Source: Paramacrobiotus metropolitanus (lineage: Eukaryota > Tardigrada > Eutardigrada > Parachela > Macrobiotidae). From it: 64,000 nucleotides of DNA. A program made the translations under genes and the position numbers. The notes below the pieces were generated by a model. It ran no database searches. It worked only from the letters and a program-made list of their open reading frames with translations, and was not told the DNA's origin. Numbering within the stretch: the stretch's first letter is position 1; each line of letters starts with the position of its first letter. Positions 50,666 to 62,030 of this stretch are shown here, in pieces. The stretch covers positions 868,001 through 932,000 of the forward strand of contig NW_026570244.1 of assembly GCF_019649055.1 (NCBI RefSeq), written 5' to 3'.

Positions 50666-51527
50666 TCTTCCTGGCCACAATATATACTGTAATCAGCAGT
50701 AATAAAGTCTATTACTAATTTACTGTTACTGCAGCCGACGTCAGCACTATTTCGGCACGCGATAGCTTTAATCAGCTGCGAAGTGACTTTGGTAGCTTAA
50801 AGTTTTTGCCGTACACCGCCGTAAGACATACTGTATAGTTTACAGTACAACTTTCTTATGACCTCTGGTTACCTGTGGTTTGTACGAGTACTTTGTCGTT
50901 ATTACGTACGAGGTCAAATTTCTGTTCTAAAAGAGTGACCACCTTCCCTAACACTGTCAGCATTACTCACTGCGAACAGCGAATATCTTTCCGCAGACTA
51001 ACGGAAATTAATGCAGTGCGAAGTGAACGAGCAATTGTTAAATGAATAACTGGGGTCAGTGACAGTCACACCGGCTAAACTAGCTGTGTAAAGATAAGTA
51101 CAAGTACAGTACCTGTAGGTATTGCGTATATATCTATATTAGCGGTGGTTGCGAACCACATTACTGCACGAGCGCGAGCGCTAATACCACTGGGAAATGG
51201 TACTGGGATTGTGGAACTGGAAAAGTGTTACGTACGCTCTTCGTGGCGTCAGACAAATTTATGCTCTTGACGATCAGTTAATTGCAGCACCTCGCGCTTC
51301 GCGCTCGGTGCAAATAAATGAAATAATACATGTGGTTTTATTTGCCCATGCGTGCAAGAGCGGAGCCAGCGCGATCACAAGCTGCCGCCCGGGGCCCATT
51401 TCAACCGGACGCGGAAATCCGGTATCCGCTCCCCCGCTCGATCGGCATTCAGCTAAATCAAAATCAGCATGAATCCAATTTGGCTTTTGTCGTGGTCAGC
51501 TTGCTAAGAGAGTCGTGGCGAAGCTGA
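50666..51527. other. 5' flank of the second LRR gene, no gene seen
   Basis: Similar in its first ~120 bases to the 5' flank of the first LRR gene (45665-45800). Beyond that no paralogous or coding sequence is recognised. Confidence 0.45.
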
Positions 51528-51571
51528 ACGCGGACGCCAATAATAATTGTCGTTATTATTGGCGTCCGCGT
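51528..51571. repeat. perfect inverted repeat (19-bp arms)
   Basis: Arms ACGCGGACGCCAATAATAA (51528-51546) and its exact complement (51553-51571) are separated by TTGTCG. AT-rich partial copies of the arm continue to 51605. Possibly the remnant of a foldback element. Confidence 0.85.
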
Positions 51572-51599
51572 CGTTATAATAATAATTGTCGTTATAATA

Positions 51600-51900
51600 A
51601 TTATTCTTGACCAGCGAGCAGCTCTGCTTGCCGTTGAACATCGCCGGAGTCTAAATGCCGTGCAGTCGTGTGGTCTAAATGCGCCTTCAGCATGCATGTC
51701 CGGGCCGTTGCGTGGCAGCCGTTGCGGGCCTTTGCCTGCTCGCCGAAAGGTCACGGCAGCGGATCCAGCACGAACTGCGGTGAACCAGAACGCTGACCAC
51801 GTCATATCCTTCGCACTATTTTGACGCATAGGGTCGCTTCGCGCTGCACAGCTCTTGACGCGATCTTCTACTCGGCGAATCATAATCATAATAACACACT
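51600..51900 (-). pseudogene. relic of H-x4-H zinc-finger gene (exon 3 region)
   Basis: On the minus strand it resembles the relic at 46790-47160 (shared GCAGCTCTGCTTGCCGTTGA and CGCGATCTTCTACTCGGCGAA-type words as read on plus) and exon 3 of the functional copies (GCAGCGGATCCAGCA on plus). Frame and ligands are destroyed. Confidence 0.7.
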
Positions 51901-52611
51901 TCACCGGAAATAGCGGAAGTTATGTCATTGACATTAATAAATTGAATACGAGCATGTCACACGTACTTCCATTGCTGCCCAAAAAAAAATCATGAAAACA
52001 TATGATGATTCTTATTGCTAATCAATGTAATCACTGTGGGATTTTATTTCTCAGTACGTACAAAGTGAGCTCCGCTCAACAATCACTGTTATTAATCGCA
52101 TTTGCATACTCCATAAATCCATATTAAACTTTAAAAAAATGGTGGTGACCCTTCCGTTTACAGTCTTCGACAGCATTCACTCGTTGACAACCGGCTGATC
52201 GCGGAAATACACACGCAGTTAGTTACGTACTAGCCTACTACTGAGTAGGCATTTCTCGGCATCCATAAACAAAAAAAAGCCATTTCGGTACTGGCAAGAT
52301 ACAGCCGGAAATGCAAAATAACCGCCAGAAGCCGTCCGCCAACGAACCAGAACTGGACGAGAAAGGTCATCGATCGCTTGACCGATGGTTTATTCTAACC
52401 TTAGCGTCAATAAGGAAAACAAAAACACATTTACAAATTACAGGAGGGGAAATATCCGCACAATACGTGCTTCGTCAGACGCGCAGAACCGCGAGATGAT
52501 GGCGTCGCAGCGCCGGAAACAGAGCTGAGGCAGCACGGAGTATCACTGCGGAAACACCTGGCCTTGGTGGACAGTAACACTGCCCGTTGACATCGTCGAC
52601 AGTGTTAGCTC
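51901..52611. other. spacer, 3' flank of the first zinc-finger copy
   Basis: Shares words with 55150-55880, the 3' flank of the second copy (CCTTCCGTTTA, CGTTGAC, CCGGAAATGCAAAA), showing that the tandem duplication unit included this flank. No gene. Confidence 0.6.
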
Positions 52612-54787
52612 TCAAGGCACTGCGGGCTCTGTCGCGGGCGCATTCCAGACGTCGCGGTGCTCGGCCCGGACGTGCCACAGCATGTAGTCGCGCTGACAGC
52701 CCTCGCCCAGGCGCAGAAAGTCGGCGCGGCACCCCTGCAAACAGGAGAAGGTCACGCCGGCATCCGCAAGCTCAACTACCCCGCAACGCCTCAGCTCGGC
52801 GACCTACCTCCACGGGACACTGGTACCAGCACACGCTGCGTGCACGGTCAGTACCGTCGGCGGGAATGCGGTCCTCCAGCGCTCTCAGCCTCTGCAAAAC
52901 ACTGACTGTCAGTTGTCCTGCCTGACGCCGGAAGTGGCAAGTTTCTGCCAACCTGTTGCGCTTCCGGCGAGTAATCCGCCGACCATCCATCAGCTCGGGG
53001 TGCATGGCCTTGACGTGCAGTTCCATCTTATCATCGGAAGCGTTCAGCAACCGCTCGCAACCCTGCCAGGTACAGCACGCCGCGGTCATCACCGCCAGCG
53101 GGAACTAAACAGCGACGGGAGTGTCGCGACTTACCGGCGCCGTGGTACCGCCGGCTTAGTAGCAAGTCGTAGCGCTGTCCGTGCTGCTCCATCATGTGCA
53201 GGTGGATTCCGAAGCCCGAGTCGATGGCGTGGTCGCTGCAGGGATCGATGCTGCACATGTACTTGATGGTGCCGTCCTGCAGGAAACGTCGGACTATCGG
53301 TAATGGCGCACCACACTGAAGTACACACCCATACACAGTACCCACCTTGTCGACTTGCGTGGGGATGACGATCCTGTCGGGAATGATCTGGCTGGGGAAC
53401 AACCGGTCGGTCTTGTAGGCCCACGCCGGGAACCGGGAGCGGCGGGCGTGCGCCAGGTAGTGGAGACGCTTCTGCAACGGCGCCCAGTGAAGCAGGTAGG
53501 TAGTGCACATGCATAAACAGTGCATATTGTAGCGACAGAAGTTGTACGAGTACTACCATAAGACCACCCAGTTATGATTCATCATTGCGTTATGAATTTC
53601 TCTCCATTTTACCGGCTAGCTGTTCTTCTTCACAATTTCAAGAATTCAGTCTTGCCTTCGCTTGTTACAGCCTGCATCAGCTTGATCAGCTTGTTCTGCT
53701 TGTTAAACTCTTGTCTAAACCTTGCTCCTAGTCTTGCATTGTTCTTGTCATTAAACATGCCGTGAACTTCCGTTGTTACGTCGTCAAGTTAGTAAGAGCG
53801 TCCACGACCGCGCCGTTGCCGGTCGTGCCAACCTTTCATCCCAACAGCCCACACAACATCGTGGTACGGTCAACACGCCAACCCACTAGAACTAGAAAAG
53901 CAGCCAGATCGGCTACTGTTACAATATCCAGTGGCAGCAGCCTACCTGCTCTCGCTGCGGATCGTCCACCTTCGCCTCGTCCGGCTTCAAGGCGGCCCGC
54001 ATCCTCCGGTAGTACTTGGCGTGGTGCTGGTGCAGATGCTCGCGCAGGCGCATGTCGCCGGGGTCGTAGAAGGCCCGCGGACAGCTCTTGCCGGCGTTGC
54101 ACTGCGCCGGACAGGGGCACAGCACGTTGAGCAGCGCCCTCTGCAGGCCGGGGTGCGTGGCCTGCAGGTGCGCCTGCAGATGGCGGGGCTCGCCCGCGCG
54201 GAAGCCCTAGCAGGCCTCCACCTGCGCGGCGAAGGGGCACGGCAGCGGGTCCTCCATGAGCTGCGAAAAGACCCGCACTCAGACACTCCGTCACTATACT
54301 CTGCTTGACAACTCACATCGACACTGCCCATCACCAGCACGTGCTGGCTGTCGGTCGTCTTCGAGGCCCGCACGAGCATCTTGTCGGGGATGCTGAGGGC
54401 CATTTGCTCGGCGTCCGTATCGGGTCGCCCCAGCATCGCGCAGAATTTCTGCACAAAGTTCGTCAAGAACAGCACAACGCACGCGATAGCAGTACTGAGA
54501 ACAGATCGAACATCACAGCTTTAGCTCCTTACCAGTCTTTCCTTGGCTGGCTTCTTATCCTTGCTTTCTGCCTCCGCCAGCTTTACAGAAACATCATCCG
54601 GGGGCGCTGTATTTGAGCTGCCATTTTCTGAGGAAAATTGGGCGGATGGCGAAGTGCTGTCGTTGTGGGACGTCGGAGCGCACGCCGAGTTCGTCGCTTC
54701 GGCTGCTAGTCGGATTGGGCCTCCGTCATCATCCTTATCTTCGTCCTCGCATTTTAAGGCCGATACAGTATTGACTAGCTCAGACAT
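52612..54787 (-). pseudogene. H-x4-H zinc-finger family, copy 1 (broken)
   Basis: Eight exons are recognisable: 54787-54533, 54448-54317, 54260-53946, 53471-53346, 53276-53135, 53062-~52953, 52891-52808, 52734-52612. They encode an acidic Ser-rich N-terminus (DEDKDDDGG), a KFCAM..SIPDK segment, and five finger modules. Defects: a TAG at 54209-54207 right after the second Cys of finger 1, where other copies have Arg or Gln; loss of two bases at the end of exon 5, deleting a Cys of finger 4 and shifting the frame; and a shortened exon 7. Exons 2, 4 and 8 are otherwise clean, so decay is recent. The intron 53945-53472 holds the 402-bp dispersed element. It lies at the 3' end of a tandem array with copies 2 and 3. 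A truncated product or readthrough cannot be excluded. Confidence 0.82.
53525..53926. mobile_element. 400-bp dispersed non-autonomous element, copy b
   Basis: Second copy of the element at 47852-48251, here inside an intron of zinc-finger copy 1 where copies 2-4 have only ~85-110 bases. Ends TATTGTAGCGACAG and, on the other strand, TATTGTAACAGTAG form imperfect inverted repeats consistent with a TA target. No coding capacity. Confidence 0.82.
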
Positions 54788-55934
54788 TTTGCGTAATACG
54801 TCAGTCAATCTGTACGTATACAACGTCAAACTCGAAAGGAATGCAAGATGAAAGTCGACAACGACAAGTACTGGAAAGATCGACACGACCTGTTTTCGTG
54901 AACTGAGTCACTGATAAAGCAAAAGCCCTTCCAGTCTGCCGCACCTGGGCGGTTACCAACCTGCCATCGCTTTCGGTCATCGGAACTTCCTACGAGTGAA
55001 TCGGTTCTTTTAAGTTTTAAGTTACCAATCATGAATATGAGTACTAAATGACGAATCACGATTATCACTAATCAATGCAAATTTACATTTGCTTCCGGTG
55101 AGTAAATCAACCATCAGCAGTATGCAATCACTGTTACTGGATCAATCGCAATTATCCATATCAAATCCAAAAAATTATGGCCTGATGATAAATAAGGTGA
55201 TCCTTCCGTTTATAATTTTGAACTGCATTCCCTCGTTGACTACCAGATTAAAAAAAAAGTAAGACACTTAATTATACTAACTGTAAGTTGTATCAGTTGT
55301 ATGATGTACCTAATACCTATCATGTATGCGACTGCACAGTGCACAACCGGAACTGGTAGTTCATTTCTACAGGCGGAAGTGCACCAGTTTCTGAGTATTG
55401 GCGAGGTTAGCACCAGGTCAAACGCAGACAAGTCTTCTCCGGCGCCAAAATTAACGGCTGCGTGGGCTTTATTAGAAGACTGCGCGAGCACTAGCACTTT
55501 ACAGCCATACGTAGTTTCAGCTAATTTTCGCGTTTCTTGTTTCTCGCATCCGCTGGATAATACAAGAGAAAATTGACACTACTCTAGTGACTATACGTTC
55601 TAGTGACTTGTATGCAACCAGTGCTAGCAGGCGCATTCCTCAACATCAGTACAAAAACAGTTACTTCGGCATCGGCAAGAAACAACCGGAAATGCAAAAG
55701 AACCGGCAGACGCCGGCCGCCAGTGAACTCTAAGCAGACAGAACGCGCCGAGAAGGGCCGCGTATCAACTGCCTGTTTATTTACTCGAATTTCTGCCGTA
55801 AATAAAAAACTACTGTCAATTGACAGATTACAGGAGCGCAAATATCGAACAGAACATGCTGGGTCAGATGCCTAGATCCGCGAGGGGAAGGAGTCGCTGG
55901 GCCGGAAACAGGGCTGAGGCAGCACCACTGAGCA
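54788..55934. other. spacer between zinc-finger copies 1 and 2
   Basis: The left part is the promoter side of copy 1 (with the conserved motif at 54933-54953). 55150-55934 is the 3' flank of copy 2, resembling 52100-52560. No additional gene. Confidence 0.6.
54933..54953 (-). promoter_or_regulatory. conserved upstream motif of zinc-finger family (copy 1)
   Basis: As read on plus, AGTCTGCCGCACCTGGGCGG; preceded by AAGCAAAAGCC. It lies ~150 bases upstream of the copy 1 ATG. Matching sequence lies upstream of copies 2 and 3 and of the 47-kb relic. Confidence 0.6.
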
Positions 55935-58383
55935 TCATTGCGGAAACACGTGGCCTTGGTGGACAGCAACACTGCCAGCTGACAGCGTCGACGATGGTAG
56001 CGCAGGAGACGCTGCGGCCTCTATGGCCGGCGCATTCCAGAGGTCCCGGTGCTCGGCCCGGACGTGCCACAGCATGTACTCCCGCTCACTGCCCTTGTAG
56101 CCCATGAACACGGTGTCGCACGTCTGCACAACCGAGGCGAAACGTCATGCATTACTGCATTAGGCATTAGCATGGCAACTAAGCGCGCCAATCACAGTCA
56201 TACCTCCACGGGACAGGTGTAGCGCCGCATGAACAGTGCCGCGGTCCCGTCGCCGCCGTCGCTCGCTTGCAGACCGTTGGTGAGGGCGCCGCCGATGCAG
56301 TCGGGCGCAATCTGCTCCTCCAGTTTCTTCAGGTTCTGCACAAAACACCGCGTGCTAGTCGTCGCTAGTGAAATAAGACCGATGAATATCGGTTGAGTCT
56401 GCTTACCTGTTTGGCTGTCTCCGAGTAGTCGGCGGACAGTCCCAGCAGCTGCGGATGCAGGGCCTTGACGTGCGACTCCAGCTGTTCATTGCTGGCAGAA
56501 ATGAGCGCCTTGCACTCCTGCCGTTCATGCAATTGCAGCGTGGTTAACTGGGCAAGCAAGAACAGCTGGGTGACTGCATCGATGGACAAGACACGTACCG
56601 GGCATTCGTGGAAGAAGGTGGTGTCGGCCTCGAAGCGCTTCTCGTGCTCGGTCCACATGTGCACGTGTAAGCTAAAGGCCGGTCGCGGTCCGCCCACGCC
56701 GATCGCTTCGTTGCGGCACGGATCCACGTTGCAGAGGTACTGGATTTCCTCCTTCTGCACGACACGAGTTGTCAAGCGTCCGGAATTACCTCAACTGCTT
56801 AACTGTCAGTCGACGAGCACGCCTTGGTCACCCACCTGGATTTGGGTGGGAATGACGATCTTGTCGGGAATGATCTGGCTGGGGAAGAGCATGCCCACGG
56901 TGTAGGCCCACACGGGGAAGTAGATGCGGCGGGAGCGCAGTCGGTAGTTGAGACGCTTCTGCACCGACCACACTCATTTTCACAATCAATCATAATTATT
57001 ATAAATTAACTGAATTATTATTATTATATTTTATTCATTAATTACCCGGCACCGTGTGATTGGCCCTACCTGTGTTAGTCCGGGATCTTCGTCGGCGTCG
57101 GCCGGCTCCAAGGCGGCGCACATGGTGGCGTAGTATTTGGCGTGATACCTGCGCAGGTGCGCCGCCACGTGCATGTCGCCGGGGTCGTAGCAGACCTCGG
57201 TGCAGGTCTGGCCGGCGTTGCGCTTGGCCGGGCATGGACAGACGAAGTTGAGCAGGACGTTCGGCAGGTCGTGCTTGGCCTGCAGGTGCGCCTTGAGGAA
57301 GAGCGGGGCCGTCGCGAAGAAGCCCCGGCAGGGCGTCTCCTGCGCGGCGAACGGACACGGCAGCGGGTCCATGGAAAACTGCAAAAAACGTGCACTGCGG
57401 AAACTGTCACGAAGCGAGTGAAGCGCAGCGTACATCGACAGTGCCCATGACCAGCACGTGGTGAATGCCCGTTGCTGGCGAGTGGCGAACGAGGATCTTG
57501 TCGGGGATGCTGATAGGCAGCTGCGTCGTCTGGTAGTCGGGACGCTGCAGCGCCGCGCAGAATTGCTGCAATTAATAGGAGCATTCGTCAGCAATCCAGC
57601 ATTCATTGCGATGATCCGACTTATCTGCTTCCCTGTGGCCTTTGCAGACAGTTTAGAGAATTCACTCTCAAATTAGCACAAGAACACACTTCCAAGGTAC
57701 CACGATAATCTTACTGCGTGCGAGGAACCCAGACAGAATTCGCCGACGCTAATGTGCGTCTGCGCTAAACGAAAGGCGTGACAAGGACAACTTTTGGCAA
57801 CTGACCTGCGCCGCCTCTGCCGAGTGTCTGGCGATAATCTGCGCGAAATCCCGTCGCGGCCGTTGTTGCGCTGCTGGCTTCTCTTGCGCAGTAGTCTGCT
57901 GCGGAGGGTCCTGCTTCACAAGACTGCTCTCTGGACAAGATTTCTGCAACTAACTTTCCTCTCAGGATTTCAATTTAATGTTCTTTTACCATTAAGGTAC
58001 TTGTACACCCATCCCGCTAAGAAAGGCACAGTCAACGCCAGTCACTCGACTGCAGCGCAATCCGCACATCCAGCTCGTAATCGCAAGCCAAAAATGAAGA
58101 GAAGCAACTGCAAATGCCAAGTCATCTCGCTGCTTACCAGTTTCTCGTCGGGCGACTTAATGTCCATTCTTTCAGCAGACCCTCGGTGCGACTGCGCAGA
58201 CACACTGCCCTGAAATTCCTCCACACAATCGCTTTCCGGGGACAGCGGGACTGGTGATGAGCTGCTGTCGGTGTGGGACGTTCGATCGATCGCAGGCTGA
58301 GTACGCAACTGCACCGAGTTCGCCACTGCTAGTCGGGCTTCTCCCTCATGATTCTCATCCGGGACTGTTTTGCACACGGACAT
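55935..58383 (-). CDS. H-x4-H zinc-finger family protein, copy 2 (9 exons, 511 aa)
   Basis: Exons: 58383-58138, 57943-57806, 57565-57434, 57378-57070, 56958-56836, 56754-56599, 56517-56407, 56335-56204, 56123-55935; all phase 0 and GT-AG. Residues 1-128 are acidic and Ser/Gln-rich, ending in a short helix (FAQIIARHSAEAAQ). Residues 129-172 form a conserved segment with SIPDKILVRHSP. Then come five C2H2-like modules: C-x8-C-x13-H-x4-H, CPC-x9-C-x14-H-x4-H, C-x4-C...H-x4-H, C-x2-C-x13-H-x4-H (cysteines split by an intron), and C-x4-C...W-H-x4-H (also split). A basic KRLNYRLRSRR / LFPSQIIPDKIVIPTQ segment lies between modules 2 and 3. Zinc binding is inferred from ligand spacing. No known family was recognised; nucleic-acid or protein binding in the nucleus is a guess. 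All reading frames are clean, implying selection. Confidence 0.85.
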
Positions 58384-59424
58384 GGCGTACCTGCTGCGCC
58401 GTAGCACCTTTACAAATCTCTACGACCCAAGTTTCAATAATTTATATAACGACTTTTCTTCGCTAAGAAAATCACAACTGGAAAACTGCACCGCGACAAG
58501 CAAATTCAGTACTCGTAGTGTGTCTTGTTTGAGTTGTTTCCATCTGCAAGAATCAAAGAACGAGTCACTGACGGAACAAAAGCCGCATCAGACTGCCACG
58601 CCCGGGCGGTGCTATCGCTTCCGCCGGAAGTCACCACGCTTCGTTCAAATTCTTGAAAACGTTTACTTGTACATGCGAGTATTTTAGTCTTACTAAGCAC
58701 TTTATTACCATAATTATGTTATTACCATATTCGTGCTAATAACCATTGTTCATAATTAAATTTAGAAAACAGATGACCTCTGCGTTAACAATTGCAGGAG
58801 CATTCTCTCGTTTACAACCTTCTGCTGTTCGCCAGCAGTCCTGTGACTCCTGTTGATACTTTACTGAAGTGCACTCCTTCACGGCTTCGCCATGCACTGT
58901 CATAGTGCTTAGTGACTTGGATCTTTTATTGGGGTTGGCGGCACAAACCACAAAACAGTCAAACGTTATCCAAGTTATAAAGGTGGATTTCCACTAATAA
59001 GAATTGTATCGAAGTATAAGAGTTTGTACATTATGTATGAATGTATGATACATACTTCTACCCATCGCAAATTGCGTATTACACACACCATTCACTCGCC
59101 TATTCTACGGTTCCCTGTTTTCGCCCAACCATTTCCGTAGTCAGACGATTTGCGCCATGAGCTAAAAACAAGAACTTGCACGCACCGTCAGGCGGTGAGT
59201 TGAGCAGCGAGAACAGTGCTTCGAGATGGACGAAATGCCGTTTAATGTTTAATATTCCACCAGTCACGCAGAAATTAAAGACGGCAAAACATACATTTAC
59301 TCATTGACAAAATTCATCAAAGGAAGGCAGGTCAGATCCAGTCATTCCTCAGCGCCAACCCAGACGAGCTACCGATCACTGCGACGACACAGCGTGCGCT
59401 GCCGTGTTGGTTGAACAACGACAT
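58384..59424. other. spacer between zinc-finger copies 2 and 3
   Basis: Promoter side of copy 2 with the conserved motif at 58591-58610, then the 3' flank of copy 3. Related words to the other 3' flanks occur near 58770-58830 (CAGGAGCATTCTCTCG). No additional gene. Confidence 0.6.
58591..58610 (-). promoter_or_regulatory. conserved upstream motif of zinc-finger family (copy 2)
   Basis: As read on plus, GACTGCCACGCCCGGGCGGT, preceded by GGAACAAAAGCCGCATCA. About 210-225 bases upstream of the copy 2 ATG. Includes a CCCGGG palindrome. Confidence 0.65.
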
Positions 59425-61543
59425 TCAACTCGGCTGAGGACTGACCTCTGCCGCCTCCGCGGCCGCATCCCAGACGTCCGCGTGGTCGGCGCCCACGTGC
59501 CACAGCATGTACTTGCGCGCCGACCTCGCCTCGCTCAGGAACACTTTGCCGCACGTCTGCAAAGCGAACACATGAATTTACCATTTACGATGATCCCCGC
59601 AACGCCAGACTGCGCATATCCGGCGCATTGTTACTGACTGACATCCCACAAGTCTGTTCAATCAACAATTAATAATAAAACAAGCAAACTTATTCTCAAA
59701 CTGCTCAGTAGCCTACGGATGCCGGTAAGTAACGGAAACACAGAAGCAGTACTACCTTGACACTGACAGGGCACGTGTAACGCTGCAGCAACAGCTGGCT
59801 GCCATCGTCAGCCTGCGGAGTGTGCAGAGCGTTGGTGAGAGCCTCTCCGATGCGGAGGGAAGGGATGCTGTCCTCCAGATCCTTCCGCTTCTAAACAACA
59901 AACGCACACCTACTACGACGCTGATGTGGCGTTAATTGGACACAGTTGCAGTACCTTCTGGGCGGCCTCCGAGAAGACTTTGCTCAAGCCTAATACCTCG
60001 GGGTGCATGGCTCTGACGTGGGATTCCAGCTGGCGATCGCTGGCCAACACGATTTCCCCACACACCTGCAACAACCGGCCATGTAGTCATGTATTTACGT
60101 ACTCGGTCAGCAGTCAGTGGCAGTCACGTGTTGCGTGTGTGCTAATCTAAGAAACTCTATAAATTATTAAAGCAGTAATGTTTTGTCGTAGCAGTGAGAT
60201 TTGTATGCAACAGAATACGTGGATAAGATCAAAGCGACAAAAAGCACTGAGCAAGTATCAGTTAGCTGGACCTACGTTAGCCGTAGTTAAGTAGCACCGA
60301 CGCAGAGGGTATGCGACGCAAGGAGAACACCAAACGCTAGCGGAGTCTCACGTAATAAACCACCTATAGAAACCACGCTGCTCTGTCACCTCTTCGGCAG
60401 GGCATTTGTGGAAGAAGTTGGTGCCCAAATCGAAGCGGGACGCGTGCTGCATCACCAGGTGATGGTGCATTTGCCGCGAACCTTGTGGACCGCCAATCTT
60501 GTGATCCAGGCACGGATCGATGTTGCAGATGTACTTGATTTCACGCTTCCCCGGCTTCTGCACGAAACAACCGAGCAGTTCAACAGCTACTCTAGCACAA
60601 ATAATCAACCAATTCCTCATTAACATCACGGCCATGCCTCGCCATCCACGTCGCCCATTTCCGTGCGAATAACGATCCTGTCCGGGATGATCTGGCTGGG
60701 GAAGAGCTCCCCCTTGCTGCGCGTCCACCCCGGGAAGAACATGCGGCGGGCACGACGCAGAAACTTGTTTCGCTTCTACAAATCATCAAATGACAAGTAG
60801 TTACTGGTCTCCATACCGTGGTTTACAAAGTCCTTCCCAACTTCAGCAACACAGCACTCTTGTCGCTCTTGCCGACATGCGGATCCTCTCCTGGTTCGAC
60901 CGACTCCAGAGCTGCACGCACCGCAGTGTAGTACTTCCGGTGGTCCTCCAGCAGGTGCTTGCGCATGTACATGTCGCCGGGATCGAAGCGCACCACCGGG
61001 CAACTCTGCCTGCCGTTGAAGCGGCCCGGACAGGGGCACACGAAGTTCAGTAGAACATTGCACAGGTCGTGCTTGGCCTGCAGGTGCGCCTGCAGCAAAC
61101 GCGGCTCGCAAGCATAAAAGTCTTGGCAGGCCGCCTCCTGTTCGGCGTAGGGACACGCCAGCGGATCCAACATGAACTGCCATCAATCGCATATACAGAC
61201 TTCAACACTGTAATACTTACACAGAAACAAGGTTCCAAATTATTAATTTCTTAATCTTTACCATCATCTCGTCCGACGTCCCCTTAACGATACTTTCTGC
61301 AAGTCCACCGTACAGTTTCGATGGCAATTTGACAGAGACATCCTCCAGAGCTGCTTCATCCGGGCAGGCATTTTCTGGGGACAACTGGTCCGCTGAACTT
61401 GACAAGCTCTCGACGTTGTCGGACTTCTGATGGCTCGCAGCCGTCGAGCCAGTGCCCGGCGACGCTGCTTGTCGGGCTTGTGCTCCCTCAAAATCCTCTT
61501 CCTCGCATGCTGATGTTGATACAGCAGCGATTATCTCAGACAT
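59425..61543 (-). CDS. H-x4-H zinc-finger family protein, copy 3 (7 exons, ~417 aa)
   Basis: Exons: 61543-61262, 61176-60877, 60775-60650, 60557-60390, 60065-59955, 59890-59756, 59556-59425; all phase 0. The N-terminus (residues 1-94) is acidic and Ser/Ala-rich. The 44-codon segment carrying SIPDK in copies 1, 2 and 4 is absent: the first intron is only 85 bases and holds no such exon, so copy 3 has lost it without breaking the frame. All five finger modules are present with Cys and His ligands intact (CPYAEQEAAC, CPCPGRFNGRQSC, CNIDPC, KCPAEEVC, TCPVSVKTC, each followed by H-x4-H). Finger 4 has C-x4-C instead of C-x2-C. The donor of exon 2 (GTCGGC) is the weakest splice site and could be shifted. 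It is head-to-head with copy 4, 487 bases apart. Function unknown. Confidence 0.8.
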
Positions 61544-62030
61544 TATTGCATAGCAGACATTTATAAGTAAGTACTCGACACGTTGTCGATTGATATCTTT
61601 GGCGATCCACAAAGATTCAACACCAAACTGCAAACCAGGAATGCTGAAAGTACGAGGAAAGAAAGTCACAGCTCACAAGCCGTGACAAGTGAAGAAAGTT
61701 GAAAGTTGTATCAAGTTTCGAGTGTTTCATTTCAAGAACCGACAGAACAAAAGCTGTATCAGGCTGCCACACCCGGGCGGTGCGGGTGATCATTCCGTTA
61801 GCATGAATCATCTGCCATGGAGTGCGCTTAAAGTTAGGCTGGGGCCGCTGGGCTGATGATCCATGCGTTCATTGCGTTGTGCATGTTGCAGTTGCAGTGC
61901 AGTGTGCAGACTCGCAGACCTGAATTCACTTTCTAGATTCTACTGCCATCCAAAATTTCGAGTTTGTTTCTGCTCGTTCAAACGTGGTACTATCGCTGTT
62001 TTGTTAACATTAAAGTCAACTGCCAGAGTT
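61544..62030. promoter_or_regulatory. shared head-to-head promoter region of zinc-finger copies 3 and 4
   Basis: 487 bases separate the two ATGs, which point outward. The conserved family motif sits at 61761-61782, ~220 bases from the copy 3 ATG and ~250 from that of copy 4. The motif orientation matches copies 1 and 2, so it belongs to copy 3 by descent; use by copy 4 is inference. Confidence 0.5.
61761..61782 (-). promoter_or_regulatory. conserved upstream motif of zinc-finger family (copy 3)
   Basis: As read on plus, AGGCTGCCACACCCGGGCGG, preceded by AGAACAAAAGCTGTATC. Same spacing and orientation to its gene as in copy 2. Confidence 0.65.
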
